NCBI GenBank assembly: GCA_965112735.1
Contig: OZ218960.1
Span: forward strand, 1,860,001 to 1,924,000
From: Phaeosaccion multiseriatum
Lineage: Eukaryota > Ochrophyta, other classes
DNA length: 64,000 nt
Reading direction: 5' to 3'
Shown: piece after piece, positions 15,719 through 26,699 of the stretch
Position numbering within the stretch: the stretch's first letter is position 1
How the letters are laid out: each line of letters opens with the position of its first letter
Made by a program: the position numbers and the translations under genes
Notes under the pieces: generated by a model
What the model was told of the DNA's origin: nothing
The model's input: only the letters and a program-made list of their open reading frames with translations
Databases searched by the model: none

Positions 15719-17533
15719 ATGGCGTTCCCGGCCCCGCAACTCGTGCATGTGGAAGTTGAGTGTGTGTCCTACGGAGGAGGGGAGGAGGACAGACTTGGAG
15801 AGGAGGAAGAGCTTGAGAGGTTTGCATGGGATGCTCTCCGGCCAGCTGGAGTGCTCGACGAGGCGGAGCAATTGCGGGAGAAGCATGTGGGGGGTGGAGG
15901 TGAAGACGGAGACGGAGGAGGAGGTGGCAAGAGGGGGGGAGAGTGGGGAAGTGAGGCGCCTGGGTGGACGACCCCGTGCCAAGGTAGCACTCTGAACCTC
16001 ATCACGATGGACCAGGTACGTGTGTGTTGAGAAGAAATATTAACGTGTAGTGTTGCCCATCTATGTACTCCGACAAAAGCCTAATCGCTCTCGTGTGTGT
16101 GTGACCAACTTGCCCTCCCTCTCTTCTCACGCCACCCACCTCCCTCCCTCCCTCTTCCTCCCTCCTACCCGCAGTTCTTCGACCTAGTTGGCACGGACAG
16201 AATGAAAGAGGCGAAGAGGAGGAATGAGGAGGTGAGGCAACGGCAAGAAGGGGAGACGAAGCAGGACTTGGGTGTAGCCGTTCCTGCTGCTGCGGCTGCG
16301 GCGGGGGAAGGAGAAGCAGGGGCAGGGCGGAGGATTGGCCCGGTCTTAAAGCCGTCCATCCTGCTGCCGAAAAGCCCGCCGTTTCTCTCAAGCTCGAGGA
16401 GCAGCAGCGTGCGTGCGAAGAGCGCGAGCAGCAGGGCAGCGAGGCAGTGGGGCGACATCATTCACCAACCGCTCAGCAGCAGCCGCAGCAGCAGCGGCGG
16501 CAGCAGCACCAGCAGCAGCAGCAGCACCAGCACCAGCACCAGCTTTAGTAGAAGCGGCTTCAAGAAGGGGCCTGGGGGTGCTAGGCTGCACGACTCTGCT
16601 GTAGTACGAAGTGCGAGAAAGGTCGCGGCCGCAGCGGCGAGGGCGAAGGACGAATGCTCATCTGCACCACAACAACAACCACCACCACCACCAGCAGAAG
16701 GAGGGGGACGAGGAGGAGGAAGACGGCAACATGGAGGAGCGGCGGGAGGACTTTCGTTGAGTGGTCTGGCTTCAGTTCCATCCTCAGCAGGGGCGGCGTT
16801 CTCGCCCCCCTACCTCACCTCCTGCGGCGCACACTGCCCACCACCACCGCCGTCTCTCTGCTCTCCCATCGTGTCGACAGCGGCGAAACAAAAAACGAGG
16901 CTCCTTCCCACGGTGGAGATCAATCCGTGCAATAGCGAGGAGGAGGAGCAGCAGCAGCTATGGGAGTCGCCGTTATCGACGAGCAGCAGCGATAGCAGCA
17001 GTAGCAGCAGCAGCAGTAGCAGTAGGAGGAGGAGCAGCATCCGCCGAGGTCATTTCCCCTTCAACGGAGCGGCCGCGGCGCGGACAAGAGGGGCAGGGGG
17101 AGAAGTGAGCGGTGTCTCCCCCTGTCTCTCCGCCTCCGTCTCGTCGTGCTCCTCGGCGGTCCCCTCGCCGACGTTCTCTCCCTGCTTCTTCGCCGCCAAT
17201 CGCGAGCAGCAGCAACAGCAGCAGCAGCAGCAGCAAGAGCGGTACACGCGGTATTGGAAGCTGCAAACGCAGCAGCAGCAGCAGCGGCAGCAGCGGCAGG
17301 CGCGGGAGAGCGACGGCCAGGCTGGCGAGAGTGGAAGCGTGTACTTTGCAGAGAGCGGTGCGGCTTTGAGGGGAGGGTCCTCTGAGTCTGACCACGCCGT
17401 TTCTCCCCACGAGAGCAGCAGCGGCGGCGGGGGCAGCCCGAATAGCAGCAGCAGCAGTAGTAGTAGTAGGAGTAGCGGCAGGAGGAAGAGGAGACTCGGA
17501 TTTCATGACAACATGGTTCCAGTAGCTCTGTGA
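15719..17533 (+). CDS. Ser/Gln/Gly-rich protein of unknown function
   Basis: Two exons: 15719-16015 and 16175-17533, same phase, 551 aa. The N-terminal 150 residues are the only complex sequence: an acidic segment (LGEEEELERFAWDALRPAG), a Gly/Glu spacer, then LNLITMDQFFDLVGTDRMKE and a charged helix (KRRNEEVRQRQEGETKQD). The remainder alternates Ser runs, Gln runs (QQQQQQQQQQ twice), Arg/Ser clusters and poly-Ala, and ends in GRRKRRLGFHDNMVPVAL. Composition suggests an intrinsically disordered nuclear or regulatory protein. No domain is recognised. Exon continuity is supported by a clean CAG/GTACGT donor and a pyrimidine-rich CCCGCAG acceptor. Confidence 0.65.
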
Positions 17534-18535
17534 GTGCGCGGGGAGCTAAGGGGGGGGGGCAAGAGAGACGCTTGCCACCCACCCACAAGACTTCGCCTGA
17601 CACGGAATGTTCCAGAGTAGGGAGAGATGCAACGAGAAGGGAGGAAAGACGGGGAATTCAGGTGAAATGGTCTGGCCGTACTCTGGCGGGTGGTTGGGAA
17701 GGACGTGCGTGTATGTATGGAGTATTTAATTTAGAAAGAGAGGCTTTTCCTTAGAAGAGAAGGCTTCAAATGGGGGGTGGGGGGGAAGGGGTTGTTTTCC
17801 TTGGAGAACGCCGTCGTCCAGGCCAATTGTAAAGGCTGCGAAGTCCCTTGTTGGACGGTTGGACAGTGGGGCTTGGTCCCCCTCACCGAGTCAATCTGCA
17901 ATTCAGTTTCAGTTTCAGCTTCAGTTTACACCTCTGACCCCGCTGTCTGCTGGTGTACTATGCGCGATAGCCAGTCTTTCCTGCCCTGATGCCCTCAAGC
18001 AAGGGGGCAACCCCCACCACTGAGGAGCAGCGTCACGTTGCCTGTCGAATCCAAGGGCTCCCCACAACTTATTCAGCCCGCTGGTACCTCCACGACACTC
18101 CCTACTCTGTTCTTCGACATGTCCTGTCTCACTCTCGTTCTCTGTCTCTCTCATTCGCGCTCCCTCTCACACTCCCTTTGACCCTCTGTCGTCCTGTGTC
18201 GTTCCACCAAGCGAACTTCAGACTTCAGACCCTTGCGTGACCGTTGGCTCCATCTCGCCTTCCAATGAAAAGGCGCCGTGCCTTCCGCGCCCCACGGAAG
18301 GCGCCGTGCCGGCCAAATATCAATGTCAATGTACCGCCGGATCGTGCCCCCCCCGCGTCGTGGGCCACGCCTCGCCACAAGGGTACTTAAAGTAAACAAT
18401 TTACTTTTAAGTACCCTATAAGTACCCTTGTCGCCACACACATTTTTCGCCACTCTGAAACTGAAACTGAAATCTGATGTAACCGATTTTACTTTTATTC
18501 CCATCCCCCTTATTTATCACCCACAGGACACAGGC
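17534..18535. other. Intergenic region upstream of the 18536 gene
   Basis: No coding sequence is supported. Features seen: a reversed GAAACTGAAACTGAAA-type motif (about 17903-17928), a direct repeat GGCGCCGTGCC with a CCTTCCG/CGGAAGG stem (18270-18312), the large inverted repeat at 18374-18434, and GAAACTGAAACTGAAA at 18467-18483, about 55 nt before the next ATG. Confidence 0.5.
18374..18434. repeat. Nested inverted repeat (cruciform/hairpin) upstream of the 18536 gene
   Basis: The inner hairpin pairs AGGGTACTTAAAGTAAA (about 18380-18396) with TTTACTTTTAAGTACCCT (about 18400-18417). An outer pairing joins ACAAGGGTACTTA (18377) with TAAGTACCCTTGT (18419-18431). The copies can form alternative stems. 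It lies 100-160 nt upstream of the ATG at 18536; role unknown. Confidence 0.8.
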
Positions 18536-19290
18536 ATGACGAGTACCAGCAGCAGCGCCGCCGAGTTGGTGGAACGCCCCGAGACGCGGATATTCGGAAT
18601 GGGAGTGGGCATATTTCTGTTTGGCTTCCTGGGGATGCTTTCCGTGTTCGCTTGCTGCGTGGGTTGTGCAGCCGCTCCGAGGCCATGGTAGGTGGGGCGC
18701 AAGTAGACGCAAGCAGCGGTGCGATCATGCTCGTCGGGTGCGTAACGGCCGTCTTCTCGCTCTTGCTAAAGTGCCGCTTTCAACTACTGCCCCTCCTCGG
18801 CTGGCAATGAGCGGGGGGGAAGGAGGACCACAGCCAGTCCTCCCGACCACTTCTTTCCATTCTTGTCTGCGCCGATCGCCGCGTTGTTCCTCACCATTGT
18901 CCCTCCCTCCTCTCCCCCCACCCCCAAATCAAATTGCTGCAGCGGGATTGCCACGATGGCCACGCTCGCCTACGCAGTGGTGCTCGTCATCCTTCTGACT
19001 ACTGAGCGAGAGTCCCGATACGAGGAAGACCTTGGCTACATGCTGGAGGTTCGTGTTTGTTCTTCTGGTACCACAAGGAAGAGTCGCTCCTTTCGATGCT
19101 TTTGCACTCCTGGTCTTTCTCTGGTTCCCTTTCCCTTCTCGGTCCCTTCTCCCGGCCGCGCCCTCTCACGTCCTCTTTCGCCCCCCTGCCTCGTCCCTGT
19201 CCCCCCCCCCCCCCTTCTTCCCCTTCTCGGCCTCGTCTCCCACCTTCCCGCGGCGAACACCGCCCCCAACCACTTAACTACCACTGTACC

Positions 19291-19346
<56 letters not shown>

Positions 19347-20035
19347 CAGGAGTACGACGGTACTTTCTGGACTCGCTTGATCATGGTCATCCTCACTGCA
19401 GGCGGGGTGGCGGCAGTGCTGGGCTGGATGATCTTCTTCGACTTGGGAAAGCCCATCCACGTACGTACCAGCGAGCAAATAGAAACCCCACTCCATATCG
19501 ATGGATGTATGTCGCACTTATACCACTCGATCAAGTTTGTTTTGTGACGTAGTGTTGTCTGGCTGTAAGAGGAGAGGGAGGGGCTTGAGAGCTGCTGCAG
19601 CAGAAGACACCCTTTGTACGAGGAGCAGGGGGGGGAGGTGTCAGAGGGACCCATGACTACTTGCCTCTGCTGCCTGGGATATCTCGCTCGCTTGCTTCCT
19701 TCACCATCGCGATTCACGATGCTTGACAGCATGAAAGAAAGACTGTACGATACTCGTGTGTACCACATACGTGCATTTAAGCGTCGGATTATCTTCCAAA
19801 ACAAGCTCTACGACTCTCTTATATTCCAACGCATGCCTACTCTATTACCACACCTGACTTGATCCGTGCTCCCTCGCTTCGCCCCTTCCGCTGACACCCA
19901 CCCAATCCGAACTCCCCACCTATGTCACCCATCACCATCACCATCGCTATCCCGTCTCGTACTGTGCTGTGCTACAATATGCAGGCTCAACTCATCCCCG
20001 AGAACCCCGGCCGCCGAACGGTCCCTCTCTTCTAA
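18536..20035 (+). CDS. Small multi-spanning membrane protein, family not recognised
   Basis: Four exons: 18536-18687, 18772-19048, 19350-19460, 19985-20035; 591 nt, 196 aa, phases consistent. Hydrophobic segments: VGIFLFGFLGMLSVFACCVG (about 23-43), PIAALFLTIV (about 85-95), ATLAYAVVLVILL (about 112-125) and LIMVILTAGGVAAVLGWMIFF (about 152-172), suggesting four membrane passes. The C-terminus is a short polar tail (AQLIPENPGRRTVPLF). A Pro/Ser stretch within exon 2 could hide a short intron, but the frame is open through it. It could be a MARVEL/tetraspan-like protein; nothing in the sequence proves that. Confidence 0.65.
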
Positions 20036-20778
20036 GTGAGTGAGTGAGCTCCACCTTCCATCGGATGAAACGACATTCCGAATCATCGGATGCAGACACA
20101 TTGCTACTCGGGACATGAAGTACAGAGGTCCAGGTACACAAGCAACTGCTGGGCCTGTACTTGGTCCTTGCACGAGCCAGAGGCGAGCGAAGCACACCGG
20201 AGCACCTGGGTCGGCGGGCATGGCCCATCCCAATCCCCTCACGTCCTGACACAACCAACCCCAGCCCCTATTAGTCCAAGCAGCTCGGCCTCGCACTGCA
20301 CGCGTCAGCACACCGCCTGCCTGCAGCATCCTGAGAAGCGCAACCCTCCTCGATGCATCAGCATCAGCATCATCAGCAGCAGCATCAGCAGCAGTATCAA
20401 CAGCAGCAGCAGCAAGAAGTCAAGCGGGAGCTGAAACCCAGCTTGCTTGCGCAGAGCAGAGTGTAGAGGCACCCCGACAAGCACTACCTGACGCTGCTGC
20501 CCGTCGTGAAGGGCGCTGCTCCTCTTCGTGTCTGCCTGCTTTCTCTGTGTGAGGGAATCAGTTACCGTAGGTCCAAGGCCGGCAGGGGGGCGGGTATAAG
20601 GGTAGCCCTGAAGTACTGCAGAGCGAGGCATACCATACAAGACCCTGCCCTTCTTGCTCTCTGTGGACCACGTTATGACATCCCAGCACGGCGCGGCACA
20701 GCAGATACATGTTCAGTACATGAACGCATCCACGGTCTCTTGCCCCCTCTCATCTCAAACAGATGAAGGGCAGCCCCC
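20036..20778. other. Convergent 3' interval
   Basis: Between the 18536 gene (+) and TMEM222 (-). It contains a CAG/CAT trinucleotide stretch (20350-20420) and otherwise unremarkable sequence; both 3' UTRs must lie here. No gene seen. Confidence 0.45.
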
Positions 20779-21944
20779 TCATCTGAACCAGATGAGGTAA
20801 ATGGAGAGGCCTATAAAGAAGGCGAGCCATTGCTTTAGGAAGCCCCCGACGCTGATGTAGGTCCCTCGAACAAAGACCCAAAAGCAGAGAATAACCATGT
20901 TCCACCGGGTGAAGCCTTTGAGCCTCATGAGGTCCAGGGCAGTCGCCACGTGGGAGTGGCAATTGTCGCACAGCAGACTGCACGGAGGCGAGAGGGAGGG
21001 TAAGCATACACACACACATACAGAGGGCAGGTGGTGGAGGCATGAGTGTGTATCTATAACGCATGCAAACGTGAACGTCCATGCCTACGTCCACACACGT
21101 CCACACCTGCACACACCCACATACATATACGCATACGCACACAACCCACACACGTACCAACATACATACATACAATATGTATATACAAACAAACAATTTA
21201 TATATATAATACATACTTGTGCATCCTCCCGTTGTAAATCTCCGACGCCTGGTAGGGTAGATTTGTGGGGTTGCACAGGCAGAGAGAGACAGAGAGGGTT
21301 TTAATTAGGGCGGTCGTTCGGTACACTCGTTTTGACATGAGGCCCGTTGAGCAGAGGAGTGAAGGTGTTCATTGCAGGGATGAATAGGGCGCGCGACTTT
21401 GCTCTCGCCAAGTTCGCGAAGGGCAGTGATGCACCCCATCGTTCCATGACTCAGTCCAGTAAGTGCTGCCACCTCTCGTTTCTCCTTTCATTAGTCAAGA
21501 CACGCTTTCACTCACCCTCGCTACGGCCTCATCCCACTCATCTGGGGACACCTCCCCTGGGTCGAGACGGAGGTATCGGGTGGGTTTGCCGAAGGCCATG
21601 TGGTCCACTGTCACAGCGTACGGTCCCGCAAAGTCGAAAATCACGCCAGAAGAGTCAGCGATGCCCATATGTCTGAGTACCAGGTAAGAGGTAGCAGTGC
21701 GAACAGGCGGATCGAAGACGCAGGCTTCGGTTATCATTGTGCGCTGAGTTTGAGTGCGTGAGCCGTGGCGAGGACGTGAAGGTTCAATCAAGCCAACCAC
21801 TAGAATTAGAAAGTATTACCCGATGGGAGGAAGGAACCACGTGATGATGGGCAGAGGGGTCCAAACGATACAGTAGGGGAATCTAGACCGGCTGACATCG
21901 ATCTCCGCACAGCTGCTGCTGTCCTCGTCGCCAAGTCGGCTCAT
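20779..21944 (-). CDS. TMEM222: TMEM222 / RTE1 (DUF778) family membrane protein
   Basis: Exons on minus strand: 21944-21820, 21672-21516, 21248-21217, 20977-20779; 513 nt, 170 aa. All family signatures align in order: [91 protein letters not shown]. The CDNCHSH Cys/His cluster is the invariant hallmark. Human TMEM222 and plant RTE1 are endomembrane proteins; RTE1 promotes ETR1 ethylene-receptor function in plants, but the role in algae is unknown. Exon 3 is only 32 nt yet codes the conserved [10 protein letters not shown]. The first membrane helices are [13 protein letters not shown] and the last [10 protein letters not shown]. Confidence 0.92.
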
Positions 21945-22466
21945 TTTATAGATGAAGATATGGTTTATTGTATAAGAAGAAGAAGAAGAGAGGGAAGCAT
22001 ATATTGACTTAAGAGGAATCACCTGAGAAACTGAAACTGAAAGTGTGTGTGTGGGTGTGTGTGTGAGACGAGAGTGTCAAGGTGGGGAGGAGGGGGGACG
22101 CGTGCACGATTGGAGAACCAAGAGTAGACCCCGAACGGCGGAGGCCGCCGAAGCGACTGCCGCCGAACAAGGGAGAACGATGGATCGAGCGCCCATTTGT
22201 GAATCGAATGCCCAACTCGCCCACTTGGCGACCTGAAACTGAAATGCCCCCTACCTCACCTGACCCCGAAAGGGTGTAATTGACCCCTTCCCCCGCTAAA
22301 CCGACGGTGGCAGCTGAGTAGCCGAAGCCGCCGAGGCAGAGCGTGAAGGGCGCGGCCACAGCAGCAGCGGGAGCAGCTGAAGCAGCTGAAGCAGCCGCAG
22401 CAGTCCAAAACAGAAACAGAAGAGAAGAGAGAAGGAAGAGTTAAGAAAGTTAAAAATAGAGTCAAG
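21945..22466. promoter_or_regulatory. Divergent intergenic region between TMEM222 (-) and the ankyrin gene (+)
   Basis: 522 bp holding both promoters. It contains a segment at 22003-22049 (ATTGACTTAAGAGG.. AAACTGAAACTGAAAGTGTG) that recurs at 38032-38072, a GT-rich run, and a purine-rich CAG/AGC stretch at 22350-22410. No TATA at a sensible distance is visible. Confidence 0.35.
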
Positions 22467-23468
22467 ATGGAGAAAGAGGAGGATAGGGGAGTTGGGATCT
22501 ATGCCTGTGCCGAGGTGGTTCCATCATTTGAGGCTTGTAAGAAGGCGTTGGCACAGGGTATGGGGGAGGTGCTGGCCAAAATCATGAGCGATATTGGCGA
22601 AGGTCATGACGCATTCATCGCGACGGTGAGCAAGGAGTGGAAGTACTACTACAGACGTGCCCATCGCAGCAAGAAAACATCGGAGAAGAGTGTGGTGGAG
22701 TCCGCCGAGCGCTTGCACTGGGCGAAGCGCTTCGGCTGTAAACTGACCGTGGAGACTTTTGTGGCCGCCGCCAGGCACGGGGACGTGACGCTGTGTAAGA
22801 TTCTCCACGGCAAGGGTTGTGAATGGAATCAGAGGGTGTGTTACGCAGCTGCAGAGAATGAGAAGCATGGCCTGAGCATCCTCCCGTGGCTGCGATCCGA
22901 AGATCTTCCTGGGAAGGAGAGGTGTCCGTGGGATGAAGACATGTGCGGCTGGGCTGGACAAGAAGGGAGACTGGAGATACTGGATTGGCTGCTGTCGGAG
23001 CAAGGAAATGCTCCATTTCTCAGCTCCTGCTGGAGCGAGGTTTGTCAGGGGGGGCACATTCCCGTCTTGAAATACCTGCTGAATCATGCCCGCACGAGAG
23101 CGTTGCTTGAAGAGAATAGAGACGGAGAATGGCGTAAGGGGGCCATGATGGCTGCGATGCTGGGGCACCTTGGGGCACTCAAGTTCCTCCACGCCAATGC
23201 CTACCACCTCTGCGATTGGGATGAGGGAGTCTGCGAGACTGCAGCCGAGTCCAAGAGTCTCGCAATGCTCAAGTGGCTCCGGTCCGAGGCGGTGCTGTGC
23301 CCATGGGACGAAATGTCGTGCCCGCAGGTCGTCCTGACCAAATGGAAGGGCAGCCTGTCTGGCAGAGGCAGACTGGGACAATTCAGTTTTCATATGGACG
23401 CTGAGACCTTCGAGAAGACCAAGCAGTGGGTGCATCGGAATGGCCACCCCTGCAACTGCCACGACTGA
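22467..23468 (+). CDS. Intronless ankyrin-like repeat protein (EsV-1-199-type repeats)
   Basis: 333 aa, one exon. After an N-terminal region with a short helix (DAFIATVSKEWKYYYRRAHRS), residues about 85-300 are degenerate ankyrin repeats of the Trp/Cys-rich kind: FVAAARHGDVTLCKILHGKGCEWNQRVCYAAAE, CPWDEDMCGWAGQEGRLEILDWL, DWDEGVCETAAESKSLAMLKWLRSE, CPWDEMSC. This CPWDE..C..AA..G.L..LKWL pattern is known from large families in brown algae and from giant DNA viruses. It has no introns whereas most neighbours do, which may reflect retroposition or transfer. The binding partner is unknown. Confidence 0.85.
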   Translation: MEKEEDRGVGIYACAEVVPSFEACKKALAQGMGEVLAKIMSDIGEGHDAFIATVSKEWKYYYRRAHRSKKTSEKSVVESAERLHWAKRFGCKLTVETFVAAARHGDVTLCKILHGKGCEWNQRVCYAAAENEKHGLSILPWLRSEDLPGKERCPWDEDMCGWAGQEGRLEILDWLLSEQGNAPFLSSCWSEVCQGGHIPVLKYLLNHARTRALLEENRDGEWRKGAMMAAMLGHLGALKFLHANAYHLCDWDEGVCETAAESKSLAMLKWLRSEAVLCPWDEMSCPQVVLTKWKGSLSGRGRLGQFSFHMDAETFEKTKQWVHRNGHPCNCHD

Positions 23469-23886
23469 GAGGATGGTGAGGGATCCACTCTGTGGGCCGC
23501 TTCAGAGACTGCTTCTGCTTCACCCATCAGCTGCAAGGACATTCTCTGATAATACAATCGAGTGTATCTGTTACCATGCGGAAAAGGAAATGGGAAGAAT
23601 CCGGAGTGCCGCAGAGAGGGAGCTGAGCCGCCACCGCCTGCGTTTAGCGTGTGGGTGCGTATCACGTTCAGCGAGGCCATGAGGAACCCCACTCATTGGT
23701 AGAGATGGAATGGATCCTGGATGTGGACGGAAGCACACAGAGACAGAGAGAGAGAGGAGGTCACGAGGAAGCGGGCGGGGGAGGACGCCCCACCGTGGCA
23801 AGGGAGGCAGCAGTAGTAGCAGTAACAGTAGCAACTGCAAGTACCGCTGGGCCTTGCGTGACACCACCATCAACCGCGTTTGATTT

Positions 23887-24087
23887 TCGGCCCCCCGCGA
23901 GGTTTCTCTGGCTCCTGGCTTCGGGCTTCTGGCCGCAGGCCAGCGCTGGCTTCTCGGCTTTCGGCCGTAGGCCGCCTCTGGCTTCTGGGTTGCCACTCTT
24001 TCCCAGTGGTGACTGGCTTCCGCTGGTCGCAGCCCAGCCCCTGGCTTCTCGGCTATCGGGGGCCAGGGAAGCCTCGCCTGGGGCCGA
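23887..24087. mobile_element. MITE-like element, copy A, with 6-bp TSD TGATTT
   Basis: 201 bp starting TCGGCCCCCCGCGAGG and ending GCCTCGCCTGGGGCCGA. The first and last 26 nt are inverted repeats with four mismatches. Perfect direct repeats TGATTT flank it (23881-23886 and 24088-24093). The interior repeats GGCTTCTGGCCGCAGGCCA and GGCTTTCGGCCGTAGGCC motifs also found inverted in copy B (60654-60863). No coding capacity. Confidence 0.85.
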
Positions 24088-24371
24088 TGATTTGGTTGTT
24101 GTTTTTTTAAATTTTTTATATATATATACATATTATATTTATATATATATGAGATGGAAGATCATGAGGCCCTAAGATGCAGCGCCGCAAGCAGCTTCAC
24201 ACCTCTTGCTCGCAGTGCGAGTTTCGGGTGGGACGCCGCACGCTTCACCGGCAAGCGCCCGGGCAGAGCGAGGGTCAAGGGTCACGAGTGAGCAACGTGG
24301 TCCTTCCCCTGTAGAGAGGGCATGGGCTGGTAGGTGAGTTGGGGAGGGTTTCAACCCCTGATACACTATCA

Positions 24372-24606
24372 TCGGCCCCTGACATGCTTCTGAGACAGGC
24401 CAGCCCAGAAGCAGGAAGCAGGCCGGCCGGCGCCGGCCAGAAGCAGGAAGCAGCCTTGGCCCTCGTCATTGCCTTATTACATGGCTTTCCCCCAGAACCT
24501 CGAACCTGCCTGGCCGGCTGGCGCCGGCCAGAAGCAGGAAGCAGGGTCACCTCAGAAGCATGTTCGCCCACATTCTCTCGGAAAGCGCGCCGGCTGGCGC
24601 CGGCGA
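24372..24606. repeat. Degenerate relative of the TCGGC element family
   Basis: Begins TCGGCCCCTGACATGCTTCT and contains an inverted CAGAAGCATGT at about 24552. Between them are three copies of a unit with GCCGGCCAGAAGCAGGAAGC, and the 16-mer GCCGGCTGGCGCCGGC occurs twice; its reverse complement is the core unit of the 14649 element. No matching right end or target duplication was found, so it is probably truncated. Confidence 0.55.
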
Positions 24607-24756
24607 TGCGGAAGGTTTCCCCCTTACTTTTACACTTTACTTTTTGGCGGGGATTAATTCTTCCCCCTCTCCCCCCCCTAGTGGAGTTGGGGCACCTGCT
24701 CTATCGAACTCGAGGAGCAGAGAGAAGCGCGGGGAGAAGGAGGGGAAGGTGTTCTC

Positions 24757-25233
24757 ATGGACAGGCCAACAAGACAAGGTTCGCCAGGAAGGAGCGGGGA
24801 ATTCCTCCAGCAGCAGCCGCAGCAGCCGCAGCAGCAGCAGCAGCAGCAGAAGAAGAAGAAGCATTCGGGAAAGGAGTGGGGCAGCAGGGCGGTACGCAAA
24901 CGGTCAAGGTCTTTGACGCCGTCGCCCCCTACTGTTGCTACACAGCAGGCCTCAACTGTCCCAGCAACAGCAAGACGCCACACATTTTGTCTGGGTTTGG
25001 ACATATCCTTGATCGACCGCACGCATCAGCCGCTTGGGGGCCCACAGCCTCCCCAGGATCGACGCCGTCATGCTCAGACTTTGAACTTGCCACTCTCGGA
25101 TGGATCCCCTCTGCCTCTCCTACTGTTTCACGGAATGCGCATCCACGAAATGGGGCTGTCGGAGTATGAAGCGCACCAGCTGAGCAAGGGAGACCGGGTG
25201 GACAACGAAAGCAGCAGGACAAAGAGCAGCTGA
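24757..25233 (+). CDS. Doubtful Gln/Lys-rich ORF (158 aa)
   Basis: ATG-initiated frame with a CAG-derived Gln run, KKKKHSGKEWGSR and a more complex C-terminus (MRIHEMGLSEYEAHQLSKGD). No domain is recognised and overlapping frames of similar length exist. It might be part of a spliced gene or chance. Confidence 0.2.
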   Translation: MDRPTRQGSPGRSGEFLQQQPQQPQQQQQQQKKKKHSGKEWGSRAVRKRSRSLTPSPPTVATQQASTVPATARRHTFCLGLDISLIDRTHQPLGGPQPPQDRRRHAQTLNLPLSDGSPLPLLLFHGMRIHEMGLSEYEAHQLSKGDRVDNESSRTKSS

Positions 25234-25355
25234 CGACCCACTGGCAGCAGTAGGCAGACGGTCCTTCCTACAGCCACGTGCTGGACTCGGTGGCGTCGAC
25301 CAGAGGGGGGCGGGCATCTCACGGCCGAACGTAATAATAGAGCTTCTTATGAAGC

Positions 25356-25391
<36 letters not shown>

Positions 25392-25719
25392 AGCAGTAGT
25401 AGTAGTAATACTTTATTCGCGGGCAGAGAGGACACTGCATTGTAGGTACAGAAACAGGAGAGCGACAAAGGCTAATGTACTATCCGTTACTCAGTCCATA
25501 ACTATCTCTCAGACAACCCCTATGTATGTTTTGCGGACACTCGCCTTCGCCACAGATCCGTCTACCCGTATGTACGGCACAGAGATGCAAGCAGCGACAA
25601 CGGACGCCAGGCCAACATCGAGACAGTTGGTTATACAGCATCCTGTGACTCAGACTTGCTGCGGCCCCAACTACAGCGCTCAAAACGCGCCCACGACGAC
25701 CCCCCGAACACCCCCACTC

Positions 25720-25774
<55 letters not shown>

Positions 25775-26404
25775 GCAGAAGAGCTGCCAAGCTGCTCGAT
25801 AGATACACTAGGTAACTCCCTCCTCCACCGCTGCAATCACACCTGCCAACCGCTGTTGCCGTGTGTCAGTTGTGAGTATGAGAAGAGAGAAGGTAGCACC
25901 GAAACCGCACACTCACTCATCCACCCTGCCCCAAGATCTGAGCAAGAGGCCCCCTCCCTCCCACGTCATGTTGTGCTTCCTCCCGCAGCCCTTGCTGCGC
26001 TATTGGCAGCCACCGCTGCTGCCACACCCGCGGAAATTGCCGAAGCCCCCCCCCCCCCCCCCCTCCTCCTCCTCCGCCGCCGCCGCCGCCGCCGCCATCG
26101 CCGCCGTCCGCACCTGCTCCCTGCTGCTTACACACATGCGAGAGGAGGGGGGGGCATGCAGTAGGGGGAAAGTCGATGAGAGGGGATGGAGCAGCAGGCG
26201 GTACGGCATGAATGATGGCCTAGCATCCTCTTCAGCTTGACCGCTACCCACTCGGTGGGACAGCGAATTCATCTCGCCTACGAGAGAGAGGCGTAAGGCG
26301 GGACTTCTGTTTCGGGAATATCTATCTTCTCATGCTTTTTTTACCCTCGCTTACGAACGCATACTTGCTTGCCCACTGAAGAGGGGGGGGGGCAGTCGTA
26401 TAGC

Positions 26405-26600
26405 ATCCTTTAATACGATTCTGACCCTGACCCCGACTCTGACCTTGGCCCTGACCCTGACCTTCACCCGTACCCGTAGCCGGACCCCGACCCTGACCTT
26501 GGCCCTGACCTTCACCCCGACCCTGCCCCTCCCCCTGATACCCTGACCTTCACCTGGAGCCTGACCCTAGCCCTTATACCCTGATACCCTGAGCACCACA
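26405..26600. repeat. CTGACC-type minisatellite
   Basis: About 190 bp of variably spaced CTGACC(C/T), CCGACC and CTTGGCC units with a few CTGATACC variants near the right edge. It lies just beyond the last assigned exon of the minus-strand gene at 26700-27313. It is superficially telomere-like but not a telomere repeat. Confidence 0.85.
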
Positions 26601-26699
26601 ATGCGCACTAGTCCCATCCATCTATGTGTGCCCTTCCCCGCGTCAACCCAACCCAACCCAACCCCAGGCAGGCACTCCCCAAATCACCTCACACCTCAC

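Larger units (their letters stand above)
23469..26699. other. Gene-poor, repeat-rich interval
   Basis: Contains the MITE-like copy 23887-24087, an AT microsatellite (24115-24150), a related GC-rich fragment (24372-24606), a weak ORF (24757-25233), a CAG run (25355-25390), CA/GA microsatellites (25718-25772), a C18 plus CCG run (26048-26100) and a CTGACC minisatellite (26415-26600). On the minus strand about 25650-25522 there is a frame following a CACAG acceptor (VVAACISVPYIRV, DGSVAKASVRKTYIGVV, stop) that could be a terminal exon of an unrecognised gene. Confidence 0.4.

Noticed and set aside
21930-21950. TATAAA box at the TMEM222 start
   Set aside because: CTATAAAATG places TATA directly against the ATG, too close to direct transcription of the coding start.
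22026-22043. GAAACTGAAACTGAAA as an interferon-type response element
   Set aside because: It resembles the animal ISRE only by chance; in this alga it is treated as a short dispersed repeat.
22524-23462. 312-codon minus-strand ORF opposite the ankyrin gene
   Set aside because: The plus strand has clear ankyrin-type repeats; the antisense frame has no recognisable domain.
26405-26600. Subtelomeric repeat
   Set aside because: CTGACC units are irregular and flanked by ordinary genes on both sides; nothing marks a chromosome end.
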